This document shows, piece by piece, positions 8,900 to 16,802 of a stretch of 64,000 nt of DNA. The notes beneath the pieces are model-generated. The model was not told the DNA's origin. It saw nothing but the letters and a program-made list of their open reading frames with translations, and ran no database searches. This stretch comes from Niveispirillum cyanobacteriorum (GTDB lineage: Bacteria; Pseudomonadota; Alphaproteobacteria; Azospirillales; Azospirillaceae). A program made the position numbers and the translations under genes. The stretch lies in assembly GCF_002868735.1 (NCBI RefSeq), contig NZ_CP025613.1:372001-436000 (forward strand). Direction: 5' to 3'. The first letter of the stretch is position 1. Each line of letters opens with the position of its first letter.

Positions 8900-9973
8900 T
8901 CAGCCGACAAGGACACGTTCTGCCGTCCAGTAAAGCCCGACAATGGCAATCAGGGCCGATGCCGGTATCGTGATGCGTGCCCTGAACCACGCCCTATCCT
9001 TGAACCAATGCAGAAGCAGGAAATAGGCGATTGCGATTACGGCCAGTTGCCCGGCCTCGATTCCGATATTGAAAGCTATAAGCGCTGCCGTTTGATCTTT
9101 GGCTGGCAAGCCCAGTTCTGTCAGGACACCTGCGAAGCCCAGGCCGTGCAGCAGCCCGAACCCGAAGACCAACGCGGGGCGCCAGGGTGTCATCCGGTGG
9201 GCGAAGATATTCTCTACCGCGACATAGGCGATGGACAGCGCAATCAGGGGTTCAACGACGGGGGCCGGCAGATCAATCACGCCGTTCAGTGCCAGGGCCA
9301 GGGTCAGGCAATGAGCCAGGGTGAAGGCCGTGACCTGCACCAGCAATGGCCGCAGCCTTGTTGTGAGTAGGACCAGTCCCAGAACGAACAGCACATGATC
9401 TGGACCGTCCGGCACGATGTGAATGAAGCCCAGATGTACATATTGTCCAACGACCTGCATCAATGTGGGTGGCGGTCCGGGCCGCAGGGATAGGGGGCCA
9501 GTGGCCACACTTCCCTCCACCCAATGAACCTGCCCACCCAGCAGCAGTGCATATTGTCCTTCCAGCAAGTCAAACTGCCAGGACATCGTTCCGGCCTCGG
9601 GTGGCAAAGTCCCTTCGGCACGCAGAACCAGGAATGATGGCTGAGACTGATCTGCCGGCATCAGCAGTTGTTCGACAACCATTGTGGCGGCAACCGCTTT
9701 ACCGTCGATCCGTATATTGAGATGACGCGGCAAGTCGGGCGAGAGTTCCGCCAGTTTGGCTGCGGCCGTGCCTTTGGTGAAATCCCGGCCCGGTTCCTGT
9801 TTCTCCGCTTGTTCCAGCCTGTTTATGAAGGCGGTCGGTGCCGTAACGATGCGGGCGCTCCATGAACCTTCACCAAGCTCGATCACGACCTGACTGTCGC
9901 CGATCTCGTGCGTGGCCGCCGGCCTGACCATCACCAGCGACAGGGCCAGCAGTCCTAGCAGAAACAATCTCAT
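8900..9973 (-). CDS. HupE/UreJ-like membrane protein with N-terminal periplasmic domain
   Basis: 357 aa. A signal peptide (residues 1-20) is followed by an extracytoplasmic beta-rich domain to about residue 170, then six or so membrane helices. The membrane part carries HIVPDGPDHVLFVLGL, FTLAHCLTLALAL and GLLHGLGFAGVL, the His-rich pattern of HupE/UreJ-type putative metal (Ni/Co) permeases. Start taken at the ATG at 9973, giving a clean signal peptide. No urease or hydrogenase gene is nearby, so the substrate is unknown. Confidence 0.8.
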   Translation of the reverse strand: MRLFLLGLLALSLVMVRPAATHEIGDSQVVIELGEGSWSARIVTAPTAFINRLEQAEKQEPGRDFTKGTAAAKLAELSPDLPRHLNIRIDGKAVAATMVVEQLLMPADQSQPSFLVLRAEGTLPPEAGTMSWQFDLLEGQYALLLGGQVHWVEGSVATGPLSLRPGPPPTLMQVVGQYVHLGFIHIVPDGPDHVLFVLGLVLLTTRLRPLLVQVTAFTLAHCLTLALALNGVIDLPAPVVEPLIALSIAYVAVENIFAHRMTPWRPALVFGFGLLHGLGFAGVLTELGLPAKDQTAALIAFNIGIEAGQLAVIAIAYFLLLHWFKDRAWFRARITIPASALIAIVGLYWTAERVLVG

Positions 9974-10100
9974 GGCAGGTTCCTGGCCCATTGCGTTCCA
10001 ATGTCATCGGGGCGCCACCGTGACCGGTTTAACCCCTTGACCGCAAGGGCAAAACATTGTCCCTGAACGGGGTGTGGGACCTGATCCGGGGATCGTCGGC

Positions 10101-11240
10101 ATGGGGCAGCCGGATATCGCGACATTGCGGATGATGCTGGGGTTCGGTGGCTTGTTGTCACTGCTGGTGACCTTGGGCCTGTGGCGGGTGGAACGGGGGG
10201 CGGCAGGGACGGGCGCCTGGTTGCTGGCGGCGATCTTTGGTCTGACGGCATGCCTGCTGCCGCCTGCCGTGGTCTGGCGTCAGCCCGACCTGGGCATTGT
10301 CGCCAATACCAGCCTCACTCTTTCGGCCATGTTGCTTATTCTGGAGGGGGCTCTCCGCTTTCGCGACATTGGGAATGCGGGACATCGCCGATTGCCGCTT
10401 GTCATGGTGCTCCTCGCAATCGTCGCCCTGATGCTGGCGGCGGCGGGGCGCCCGTGGATCCGGATTGTGCTGCATGACGGGCTGGCGGCCATTCTGCTCT
10501 GGGGCACGGCGGGGGCTTTGGCCTGGAACGCCGCAAAGGGTCAGCGGGCGGTCAGCGGCGTCTTGGCGCTTGCCTTCATGGGGCTGGGACTTCTTTACAC
10601 ATGGCGGGGAACCGGTTTGCTGGCCCGTGGCGTGGATCTGGGCGGGGCGGATACACGCATGCCGCCTTGGCTGCTGGCGGCCAGTTTCGTCTGGCTCCTG
10701 GTCTGGGCGGCAGGGATGCCGCTGCTGCTGTTGCTCCGTAGTGAGGAACGGCAGCGTCGACTGCTTGACCGCGACAGTCTGACCGGCCTGTCGAGCCGTG
10801 TGGCGTTTCTGCGCGACAGTGCGGAGGCATTAGTGCACCGGGGTGGCCATGGTGAGGGTGCGGGCGTCCTGCTATTGTCGCTGGAAGGGCTTCGTCCTAT
10901 GAATGAAAGCCTTGGACATGAGGCCGGCGATCAGATGCTGCGGGCCTTTGCAGAGCGATTGCATGCCGAAGCGGCGGAAGCAGGGGTGCTCGCCGGGCGC
11001 CTGACTGGTGCCCAGTTCGCCCTCCTGCTGCCGGCCACGGGCGACCGCGCGTGCCTGATGCGGGCGATGGAGCGGGTGCGCCGATCGCTGATACCGCCCC
11101 TTGTTCTTGGCGATCTACTGCAGCCAGCCAGTTTCAGCATAGGCACGGCGCTTTATCCGGAGGATGGACGCTCCATCGCCGCTCTGCTGGAAGCCGCGGA
11201 GCGGGCCATGTTCAAAGTGAAGGCGGCGGGCGCCGCCTGA
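10101..11240 (+). CDS. membrane protein with degenerate GGDEF domain
   Basis: 379 aa. The first 215 residues form about six to seven membrane helices without a clear periplasmic loop domain. A linker with RRLLDRDSLTGLSSR leads into a GGDEF-fold domain (residues about 225-379). The active-site GGDEF is replaced by LTGAQ (in GRLTGAQFA), and the D of the usual DxDxFK segment reads LSLEGLRPMN, so cyclase activity is unlikely. It may bind GTP or act as a scaffold. Start at ATG 10101 chosen for GGGGA eight bases upstream; GTG at 10074 is an alternative. Confidence 0.75.
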   Translation: MGQPDIATLRMMLGFGGLLSLLVTLGLWRVERGAAGTGAWLLAAIFGLTACLLPPAVVWRQPDLGIVANTSLTLSAMLLILEGALRFRDIGNAGHRRLPLVMVLLAIVALMLAAAGRPWIRIVLHDGLAAILLWGTAGALAWNAAKGQRAVSGVLALAFMGLGLLYTWRGTGLLARGVDLGGADTRMPPWLLAASFVWLLVWAAGMPLLLLLRSEERQRRLLDRDSLTGLSSRVAFLRDSAEALVHRGGHGEGAGVLLLSLEGLRPMNESLGHEAGDQMLRAFAERLHAEAAEAGVLAGRLTGAQFALLLPATGDRACLMRAMERVRRSLIPPLVLGDLLQPASFSIGTALYPEDGRSIAALLEAAERAMFKVKAAGAA

Positions 11241-11246
11241 TCACCC

Positions 11247-12608
11247 TCAGCCCAGGATAGAGTCGGCGTCGAAGGGAATGCGTCCCTCGATCTGACCCAG
11301 CAGACGATAATGGCTAAGGCCGCTGTCAAACTGTCCGAGAGCGACGGCTGCTGCAACATCCGGGTTTTTGGCCAGATAATAGGCCTCATTGAAATGCTCG
11401 GTCGCCAACCGGCCTTCGAAGCGGCCATAGGACAGGTAGTGATCGATTGCCGAACCGATCTGCCCGTCATTGATGGCGACGGCGACATCGGGATTGAGTT
11501 CCAGATAGTCTGCCGTATTGAAATAGGCGTTGGGGTTGCGCCCCTCAAACTGTCCGTACAGGATATAATGCTCAAACGCGCTACGGATCGCGCCTGTGGA
11601 AACGGCCGCCGCAATATCGGGATTGTGGGCAAGATAATAGTCGGTATCGAAGAAGGCGGCAGGGTCGCGATCTTCCTTGGCACCGAAAGCCCAGAAATGG
11701 TCTTCAAGCGAGGAGATGGCGCCACCGGTAACGGCGGCCGCAACATCGACATTGCGCAGCCCGTAATAGGCATCATCGAAGCGGACCTGGGTCAGGTTCT
11801 CGCCCCAATTGCTGCTATCGATGACGCGGTCGGCAAACTGCACATACTCAACATTATGAATGCTGATCTGTCCGTCCGCGCCGGTAATCACCGCCCAGGT
11901 GGCATTCCCTTCTGTCACGGCGGTAATGGTGTAGGATGAGGCATTACCGGACAGGACAACGCGGTCCAGACCGGTGCCGCCGTCAACACGGTCGCCATTA
12001 GTCAGCCCCGTGATGACATCATTGCCGCCTGCTGCCGAGATGCTGTCCGCCCAAGCCGTGGCCTGTATCAGGTCACCGCCGTTGGTTCCGACAATCGGTG
12101 CAACCTTGATGCCGCCTACAGCGTCGGCATATTTACCGAACGTGACATAGGCCATGTCACCGGAGAAACCGATACCGATACTGTCCCAACTGGCCGACAG
12201 AATATTGCTGGCCGTGCCGGGATTGGACATCCACTCCGCCAGCAGATTGCTGCGCACCGTTCCTGCGACAACCCCATCCGCATTCTCGGCAATGCTCTGC
12301 GGCAAGGACAGCTTGAGTCCATCGGCCACTGCCAGCACACCGGCGACGAACCCCTGCCCATCACTCCAGTGATGCAGGGTCGGCACGGCGCGGTTGGCCA
12401 CGGCAATTTGCGACCACGCCGTGTAGCCGACCTTGCTGTCGAAATCGACCGCGTGCTGTCCGGCAAGGACAGACAGGTCCATGCTGGGCTTCAAAGGAGC
12501 CAGTCCCTTTTCGGCGCGAAGGGCATTGATGGCGTGATAAAGGGCCAATTCGGTCATCGACAGGCTGTTGCTGCCGGCGGCTAGTGTGGTTGCTGCTGCG
12601 AAACTCAT
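11247..12608 (-). CDS. CAP (SCP/PR1)-domain protein with RTX-like motif and NPDV repeats
   Basis: 453 aa. Residues about 18-160 are a CAP-superfamily domain (ALYHAINALRAEKGLAPL; later WMSNPGTASNILSASWDSIGIGF). Residues 187-216 contain GGNDVITG and GGTGLDRV, resembling RTX calcium-binding nonapeptides. Residues 276-444 are four tandem repeats of 41-44 aa with the consensus YYLxxNPDVAAAV-x-G-(S)-HYxxxGxxEGR. There is no N-terminal signal peptide; the RTX-like core suggests type I export (inference). Last gene of a four-gene operon, six bases after an unknown protein. Confidence 0.75.
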   Translation of the reverse strand: MSFAAATTLAAGSNSLSMTELALYHAINALRAEKGLAPLKPSMDLSVLAGQHAVDFDSKVGYTAWSQIAVANRAVPTLHHWSDGQGFVAGVLAVADGLKLSLPQSIAENADGVVAGTVRSNLLAEWMSNPGTASNILSASWDSIGIGFSGDMAYVTFGKYADAVGGIKVAPIVGTNGGDLIQATAWADSISAAGGNDVITGLTNGDRVDGGTGLDRVVLSGNASSYTITAVTEGNATWAVITGADGQISIHNVEYVQFADRVIDSSNWGENLTQVRFDDAYYGLRNVDVAAAVTGGAISSLEDHFWAFGAKEDRDPAAFFDTDYYLAHNPDIAAAVSTGAIRSAFEHYILYGQFEGRNPNAYFNTADYLELNPDVAVAINDGQIGSAIDHYLSYGRFEGRLATEHFNEAYYLAKNPDVAAAVALGQFDSGLSHYRLLGQIEGRIPFDADSILG

Positions 12609-12613
12609 GATCT

Positions 12614-13753
12614 TTAGCCTCCAGCGACCAGCGGATCAGGCGTCGACGTCAGGTGGATTTCCACCGTCGCCTGCCCGATCACGGTCAGGTGTGATCCGCT
12701 ATTGGCAACCAAAGCCCCCAAATCCGTGACAATTGCACTGGATGTGCCGCCATCTCCGGATTTTTCGATCACCAAACTATCCTGCCCCTTATCGAAGTTC
12801 TCCACTTTTGCGGTCAGGTCCTTGCCGTGCCCATCAAGCACGATCAGGAACGTGTCCGTTTTCTTATCCGTGCCGACGAAGGTCACTTTGTTATCAAAGC
12901 TTACCTGGATGTGATCGCCGCCGACCGTGAAGGACAAAGCCACCCCCTGGCTTTGTCCGGTAGGAACGGCGATTGCCTGTTTGGTGCCGGTATCCACCAC
13001 GTCCGATGCGATGGATGTGTCGGCAACAGCCAGGGTTGGAATCGGCTTCTCAACCGGGGCCGAACTCGGTGTGTCGCTGCTGAACACGGCAACCGTCTCG
13101 CTATGCTCCACCTTCACCGGTGCCGGCGTTTCTGCCGGTGCGGAGGCGGGGGTGGCCGCGACATCCGTATGCCGGGCATTCGGCAGGCTGCTATCAACGG
13201 CTGGCAAATCCAGGGCCGAGTTGGTAGCATCGATGCCGTGGTCGCCGGCGTCAGGCGCGCCGGACGGTGGCAGGGGCGATGCAACCGCATCATGCGTGAC
13301 GGCGTTGGCGATCACTTCCGTCGTCAGGGCGGCCATGACTGCGCTGACGATGCGCAGGAAAGCGTGCGTGCCATCCTTGTCGTCATCACCATCCGCCGTG
13401 GTAGCGTCGTGATGTGCAAGCGCCTCAAACCCAGACAGCGACGAGAAATCGATACTAGACAGCGCCTGACGCAGCGTATCGCCTGACCAGGTTTCACCAT
13501 CCAGCACATGCACCACGAAGAAGCCGTCGATGCGGGCAATGTGAACCAGCGCATCGCCTGTCGCCATATCCTCGATCGCGAACCAGGGATCACCTTCATC
13601 CGACAGGCCGGAAGCCGCCTCCACGGTCAGGCCATGGCGGGCGAACTGATCCAGGCAACGGTAGACATCGGCGATGTCTTGGTTGCTCCAGAAACCGCTA
13701 TTTCCGTTTGCCGCAGGTCCGGGGAACCGGAATATTTCGGCCGACGCGCTCAT
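12614..13753 (-). CDS. hypothetical protein with C-terminal beta-rich domain
   Basis: 379 aa, not recognised. Residues 1-110 form a compact N-terminal domain (FWSNQDIADVYRCLDQFARH, then a strand-rich segment with WFAIEDMATGD). Residues 115-280 are low-complexity, rich in Ala, Asp, Thr and Pro. Residues about 280-379 look beta-rich, with VGGDHIQVSFDNKVTFVG and FDKGQDSLVIEK, resembling repeats in secreted adhesin-like proteins. The start overlaps the stop of the upstream XRE gene by four bases. Coexpression with the CAP protein suggests a partner or second exported protein. Confidence 0.6.
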   Translation of the reverse strand: MSASAEIFRFPGPAANGNSGFWSNQDIADVYRCLDQFARHGLTVEAASGLSDEGDPWFAIEDMATGDALVHIARIDGFFVVHVLDGETWSGDTLRQALSSIDFSSLSGFEALAHHDATTADGDDDKDGTHAFLRIVSAVMAALTTEVIANAVTHDAVASPLPPSGAPDAGDHGIDATNSALDLPAVDSSLPNARHTDVAATPASAPAETPAPVKVEHSETVAVFSSDTPSSAPVEKPIPTLAVADTSIASDVVDTGTKQAIAVPTGQSQGVALSFTVGGDHIQVSFDNKVTFVGTDKKTDTFLIVLDGHGKDLTAKVENFDKGQDSLVIEKSGDGGTSSAIVTDLGALVANSGSHLTVIGQATVEIHLTSTPDPLVAGG

Positions 13754-14121
13754 GCCGGCCTCCCTTCTTCATGGCTTTGCCGCAGGGCGGCGAATGCATC
13801 GGGTTCAAAAGCGGCAAGGTAGCCGGCCGCAAAATCGGAAGGTTCCATGCCCAACGCCAGGGCCCACCCGGTCAGCACGCCTTCGGGAAGACGGCCACGG
13901 CCGGATTCAATGGCGCTGACCAGCGTCGGTGTCGCGATGCCAACAGCATCCGCCAGGGTCCGGGTGGTGAACCCACGCTCTACGCGTCGCTGCCGTATGG
14001 TACGTCCCCAGGCGGCCCGCCGCTCCCGCAGCGCCGACATCCGTTCACGCGCAACATTATCTGCCGTTTCATGACGAGCGGCCTTCAATTGCGCGATGTG
14101 GATAGAGACGATTTCGCCCAT
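13750..14121 (-). CDS. XRE-family DNA-binding regulator
   Basis: 123 aa with a central helix-turn-helix: IRQRRVERGFTTRTLADAVG, followed by IATPTLVSAIESGRGRLP. The tail (WALALGMEPSDFAAGYL) matches the companion regulator upstream, so the two are paralogues. Start at ATG 14121 because the open frame further upstream lies in sequence that reads as the end of the companion gene in another frame. Likely an autoregulator of this operon (inference). Confidence 0.8.
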   Translation of the reverse strand: MGEIVSIHIAQLKAARHETADNVARERMSALRERRAAWGRTIRQRRVERGFTTRTLADAVGIATPTLVSAIESGRGRLPEGVLTGWALALGMEPSDFAAGYLAAFEPDAFAALRQSHEEGRPA

Positions 14122-14149
14122 GTGGCGGTTGCCTTGACCTTTAAACCTT

Positions 14150-14509
14150 TTAAACGACGCGGAAACGCGGTGCCTGCTTTTCCCCATTCCCGTCGCCGGG
14201 TGCCGTTGTACCGGCTTCACCGAACAGAATGGAATGGGTAATGGGATCATAAAACTGCATAAGGGTCCGTACGAATTCAGCCGGCTGCATCTGCAGGGCG
14301 GCAGCCCAGGCGAGATAGCTGTCCGGCGGAATGCGACCACGCCCCGCCTCAATCATCGACACCATTGTGTAATATTCAAGGCCGACAGCCTCCGCCAGCG
14401 CACGCTGGGTTAGCCCGACTTCCGTGCGGCGGCTTTTCAGCCAAGCACCGGCCTGTCGGCGCAGTTCCTTGACCTCTTCCCCGCCGCCATGTTGAGGATG
14501 CGAATACAT
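14150..14509 (-). CDS. XRE-family DNA-binding regulator
   Basis: 119 aa with helix-turn-helix LKSRRTEVGLTQRALAEAVG and recognition segment YYTMVSMIEAGRGRIPP, followed by WAAALQMQPAEFVRTLM. The ATG at 14509 has GGAG six bases upstream; an ATG at 14521 adds four residues. First gene of a minus-strand operon with a second XRE gene 28 bases downstream, an unknown protein and the CAP protein. Confidence 0.8.
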   Translation of the reverse strand: MYSHPQHGGGEEVKELRRQAGAWLKSRRTEVGLTQRALAEAVGLEYYTMVSMIEAGRGRIPPDSYLAWAAALQMQPAEFVRTLMQFYDPITHSILFGEAGTTAPGDGNGEKQAPRFRVV

Positions 14510-14745
14510 CCGGCACTCCATGAACTCTGTCTGTGACGAACATAAGCGACTTTATAACAGATTACCACTTTTCTCTCGCCACAGACGCCACAAGGCCCGC
14601 CCGTGCGTGCCGCATACGCTGAAATGCAGAGAATCCGCCTCGTGGATAAGGCGCGCAGGCATCGGCATCGGGTATTCCCACCACCATGTCGGCACGACTC
14701 CGGTGCGAATCAACTGACCAGGGCCAGGGGCTGAACAATGGCAAG

Positions 14746-14769
14746 GCGCCCGCCGATATCGACGGGCGC
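14746..14769 (-). terminator. possible terminator hairpin after the soluble chemoreceptor gene
   Basis: GCGCCCG and CGGGCGC arms around a 10-base loop that is itself partly self-complementary, 27 bases past the stop at 14797. No T-run follows on the minus strand, so a simple intrinsic terminator is uncertain. The rest of 14510-14796 shows nothing recognisable. Confidence 0.35.
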
Positions 14770-14796
14770 GTTATCACTTACCACGGTCAAGCCGGA

Positions 14797-15921
14797 TTAG
14801 GCCTGCCCGTGACGGGCATTCCATGCGGCTTCCACCTCCGGTGGCCGCTGCAGGATCAAGCCGTACCAGCCAAGACCCCGGTAGGTTTCGTAGCCGGGCG
14901 TCAAGGCGAAGGCGACCATCGTCCCATCCTCGGCCGTGTAATAGCCCATGTCCCGCCCGCCCGTGGTCAGCGGGTAACGACCGATCAGCAGGTAACGCTG
15001 ATCGCTGGCAGCAAGAACGCGGAAATTGCTATCCACGATCAGGCATTTGGTCCGGCCTTCCAGCCGTTCTTCCTCCGTCAGTCGGACATTGCCGACCACC
15101 GCACCAGCCTGCGGGGACCAATCAAAAAAGATGCCCAGCACGCCTAATGGACGTCCATTTTCCGCTCCGCCCGCCCGGATGGCGGTGGCATAAGTGGCGA
15201 CGGGCTGATGGTTCAGGCCTTCGTGCGGGGCGACATCGGCAACGGCGAATTCCGTGCCGTCGCGCGTGCCCATCGCGTCGCGGAACCATTTTTCATTAGC
15301 AACGGAACGGCCCGCGACGGGGTACTTGCCCGGCCGCCCGCTGGCAATGACCCGCCCCTGCGCGTCCGCCACCCAGATATCCAGGTAAACAGTGTACGAT
15401 TTAAGGATGACGCCCAGGCGCTGGGAGGCGTGGCTGGCGGTTGCCGCCCCCGGCTGTTCTAGCGCATCGACCACCGCGCTGTCGGTCGCCCACCAACGCA
15501 CATCGCATGATCGTTCATAGAGGTTGCGGTCAATGATATCGATCATGTTGAGCGCAAGGTCAGCGAGGCGTTGGCCCCGCATCGATCCGACCAATCCCTG
15601 TCCCAGTTGATGCAGCCGATTGGCGCTGCCCACGATCTCGTCGCGCATCTGGCTGGCAGCCATATCAATCTGGGAGGAGATGGTCTGCACCTCTGCGGCC
15701 ACGACGCCAAAGCCTGCACCATGTATGCCGGCGCGGGCAGCCTCGATCTTCGCGTTCAGGGCGAGTATTTTTGTGCGGCGGGTGATGTCACCGATGGCGC
15801 TGGTCCGCATGGCGGACACTTCGGCCACTTCACGCGCCAACTCAATGATGGTTTCAGGCGAGGCTTCCTTGTCAGAGTGCACCCCGGATGCGGAAAAATC
15901 CGCCGTTAAGTCTTTCGGCAT
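14797..15921 (-). CDS. soluble chemoreceptor-like protein, signalling tip first and Cache/PAS-like domain last
   Basis: 374 aa without any membrane helix. Residues about 20-110 carry the conserved chemoreceptor hairpin tip (TKILALNAKIEAARAG, GAGFGVVAAEV), though the flanking coiled coil is much shorter than in a normal receptor. Residues about 135-160 hold RNLYERSCDVRWWATD. Residues 180-370 look like a Cache/PAS-type sensor (YLDIWVADAQGRVIASG, ANEKWFRDAM, LGVLGIFFDW). This order, tip then sensor, is the reverse of classical receptors. ATG 15921 was preferred over GTG 15930. Probably signals from a cytoplasmic cue. Confidence 0.7.
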   Translation of the reverse strand: MPKDLTADFSASGVHSDKEASPETIIELAREVAEVSAMRTSAIGDITRRTKILALNAKIEAARAGIHGAGFGVVAAEVQTISSQIDMAASQMRDEIVGSANRLHQLGQGLVGSMRGQRLADLALNMIDIIDRNLYERSCDVRWWATDSAVVDALEQPGAATASHASQRLGVILKSYTVYLDIWVADAQGRVIASGRPGKYPVAGRSVANEKWFRDAMGTRDGTEFAVADVAPHEGLNHQPVATYATAIRAGGAENGRPLGVLGIFFDWSPQAGAVVGNVRLTEEERLEGRTKCLIVDSNFRVLAASDQRYLLIGRYPLTTGGRDMGYYTAEDGTMVAFALTPGYETYRGLGWYGLILQRPPEVEAAWNARHGQA

Positions 15922-16285
15922 GTGTCCCACGGTTCTTTATTGGATTTGAGAACACTTGATGGAGGTTTGCTTCCTTGCGCCTTGCATCCTTGCAGGGCGA
16001 TGCGGCTTTGCGCCGTCTGGGTGGATACTTTAGCAATTGATTAAAATTTATCCACAATAAATATTGTCTAAAATATAGGCAATCCCATCTTCTCGATAAT
16101 CACTTAGGAACATCGTCGAGTTGTTGTTTATATTCGGTTAAGGTGTAATTGCTTGCTGTTTAATCACAATCGCTCAATAAACGGACAAATTTTCCCAGCG
16201 CTACCCACGCCCTCTTTCCAGGGGCTGCGGCTTAGGTTACTTCCTGGGGACAATTTTGCGATTTTTGAGCAGGGATTCCCGATCA
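15922..16285. other. 364-base divergent intergenic region, AT-rich
   Basis: Lies between two divergently transcribed genes, so it should hold both promoters. The part from about 16030 to 16200 is markedly more AT-rich than its surroundings. It contains one perfect DnaA-box sequence, TTATCCACA, at 16048-16056. No clear -35/-10 pair, operator palindrome or small gene could be supported. Confidence 0.4.
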
Positions 16286-16690
16286 ATGGCCACCATCTTC
16301 GTCGCTCGCAGTGCCAATCTCAGCCAGTGGGGCTCTGATGTCGGGCTGGGCAAGAACCTGTTCAAGGTGGGCGTTTGCGATGGTGATCCGGCTGCGGTGC
16401 TGGCAGAGGGGTTCGCGGGCGAGAAGGACTGGACCCTGGTCAAGAAGCAGGCCGATGTCGAGGTGACGGAAGAAGAAGTGCGCGAGCGCCTGTCCAAGCG
16501 TCAGAAGCGCGTGGACCCCACCTATTACCCCCGGATCAAGGGGGAGGAGACGCTGTTCAAGGTGGCGGATGCCGATGTGCAGCGTCACATCGTTCTTGCC
16601 CGTGCCATGGAAGGCGAGAGTGAGCGGGCGGCCATCAAGTTGAAGGTCGCCGACTTCGCAACCTACCTGATCAGCAACGCTCTGCGCTGA
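16286..16690 (+). CDS. hypothetical protein
   Basis: 134 aa, not assigned to a family. It starts MATIFVARSANLSQWGSDVG and contains GKNLFKVGVCDGDP, a strand-turn faintly like the KVGxT core of GIY-YIG/T5orf172 domains, but no catalytic pattern is complete. The middle is charged (KKQADVEVTEEEVRERL) and the C-terminus helical. ATG 16286 has AGGGA nearby and leaves only a short upstream extension unused. It precedes the first TPR-glycosyltransferase gene by 112 bases. Confidence 0.65.
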   Translation: MATIFVARSANLSQWGSDVGLGKNLFKVGVCDGDPAAVLAEGFAGEKDWTLVKKQADVEVTEEEVRERLSKRQKRVDPTYYPRIKGEETLFKVADADVQRHIVLARAMEGESERAAIKLKVADFATYLISNALR

Positions 16691-16802
16691 TGCCAGTCTG
16701 CCCCCGGCGCATCATTGAGAAAGCGTTGCTTCCGCTGTGTCCATAAAGGTATTACTGCGGAAGGAGTGCCGCCACCGGGGGAATAAGGTGCACAGCAAAG
16801 GC

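Noticed and set aside
16048-16056. Perfect DnaA box TTATCCACA in an AT-rich intergenic region
   Set aside because: A single box with no clustered copies and no dnaA, dnaN or parAB genes nearby does not support a replication origin.
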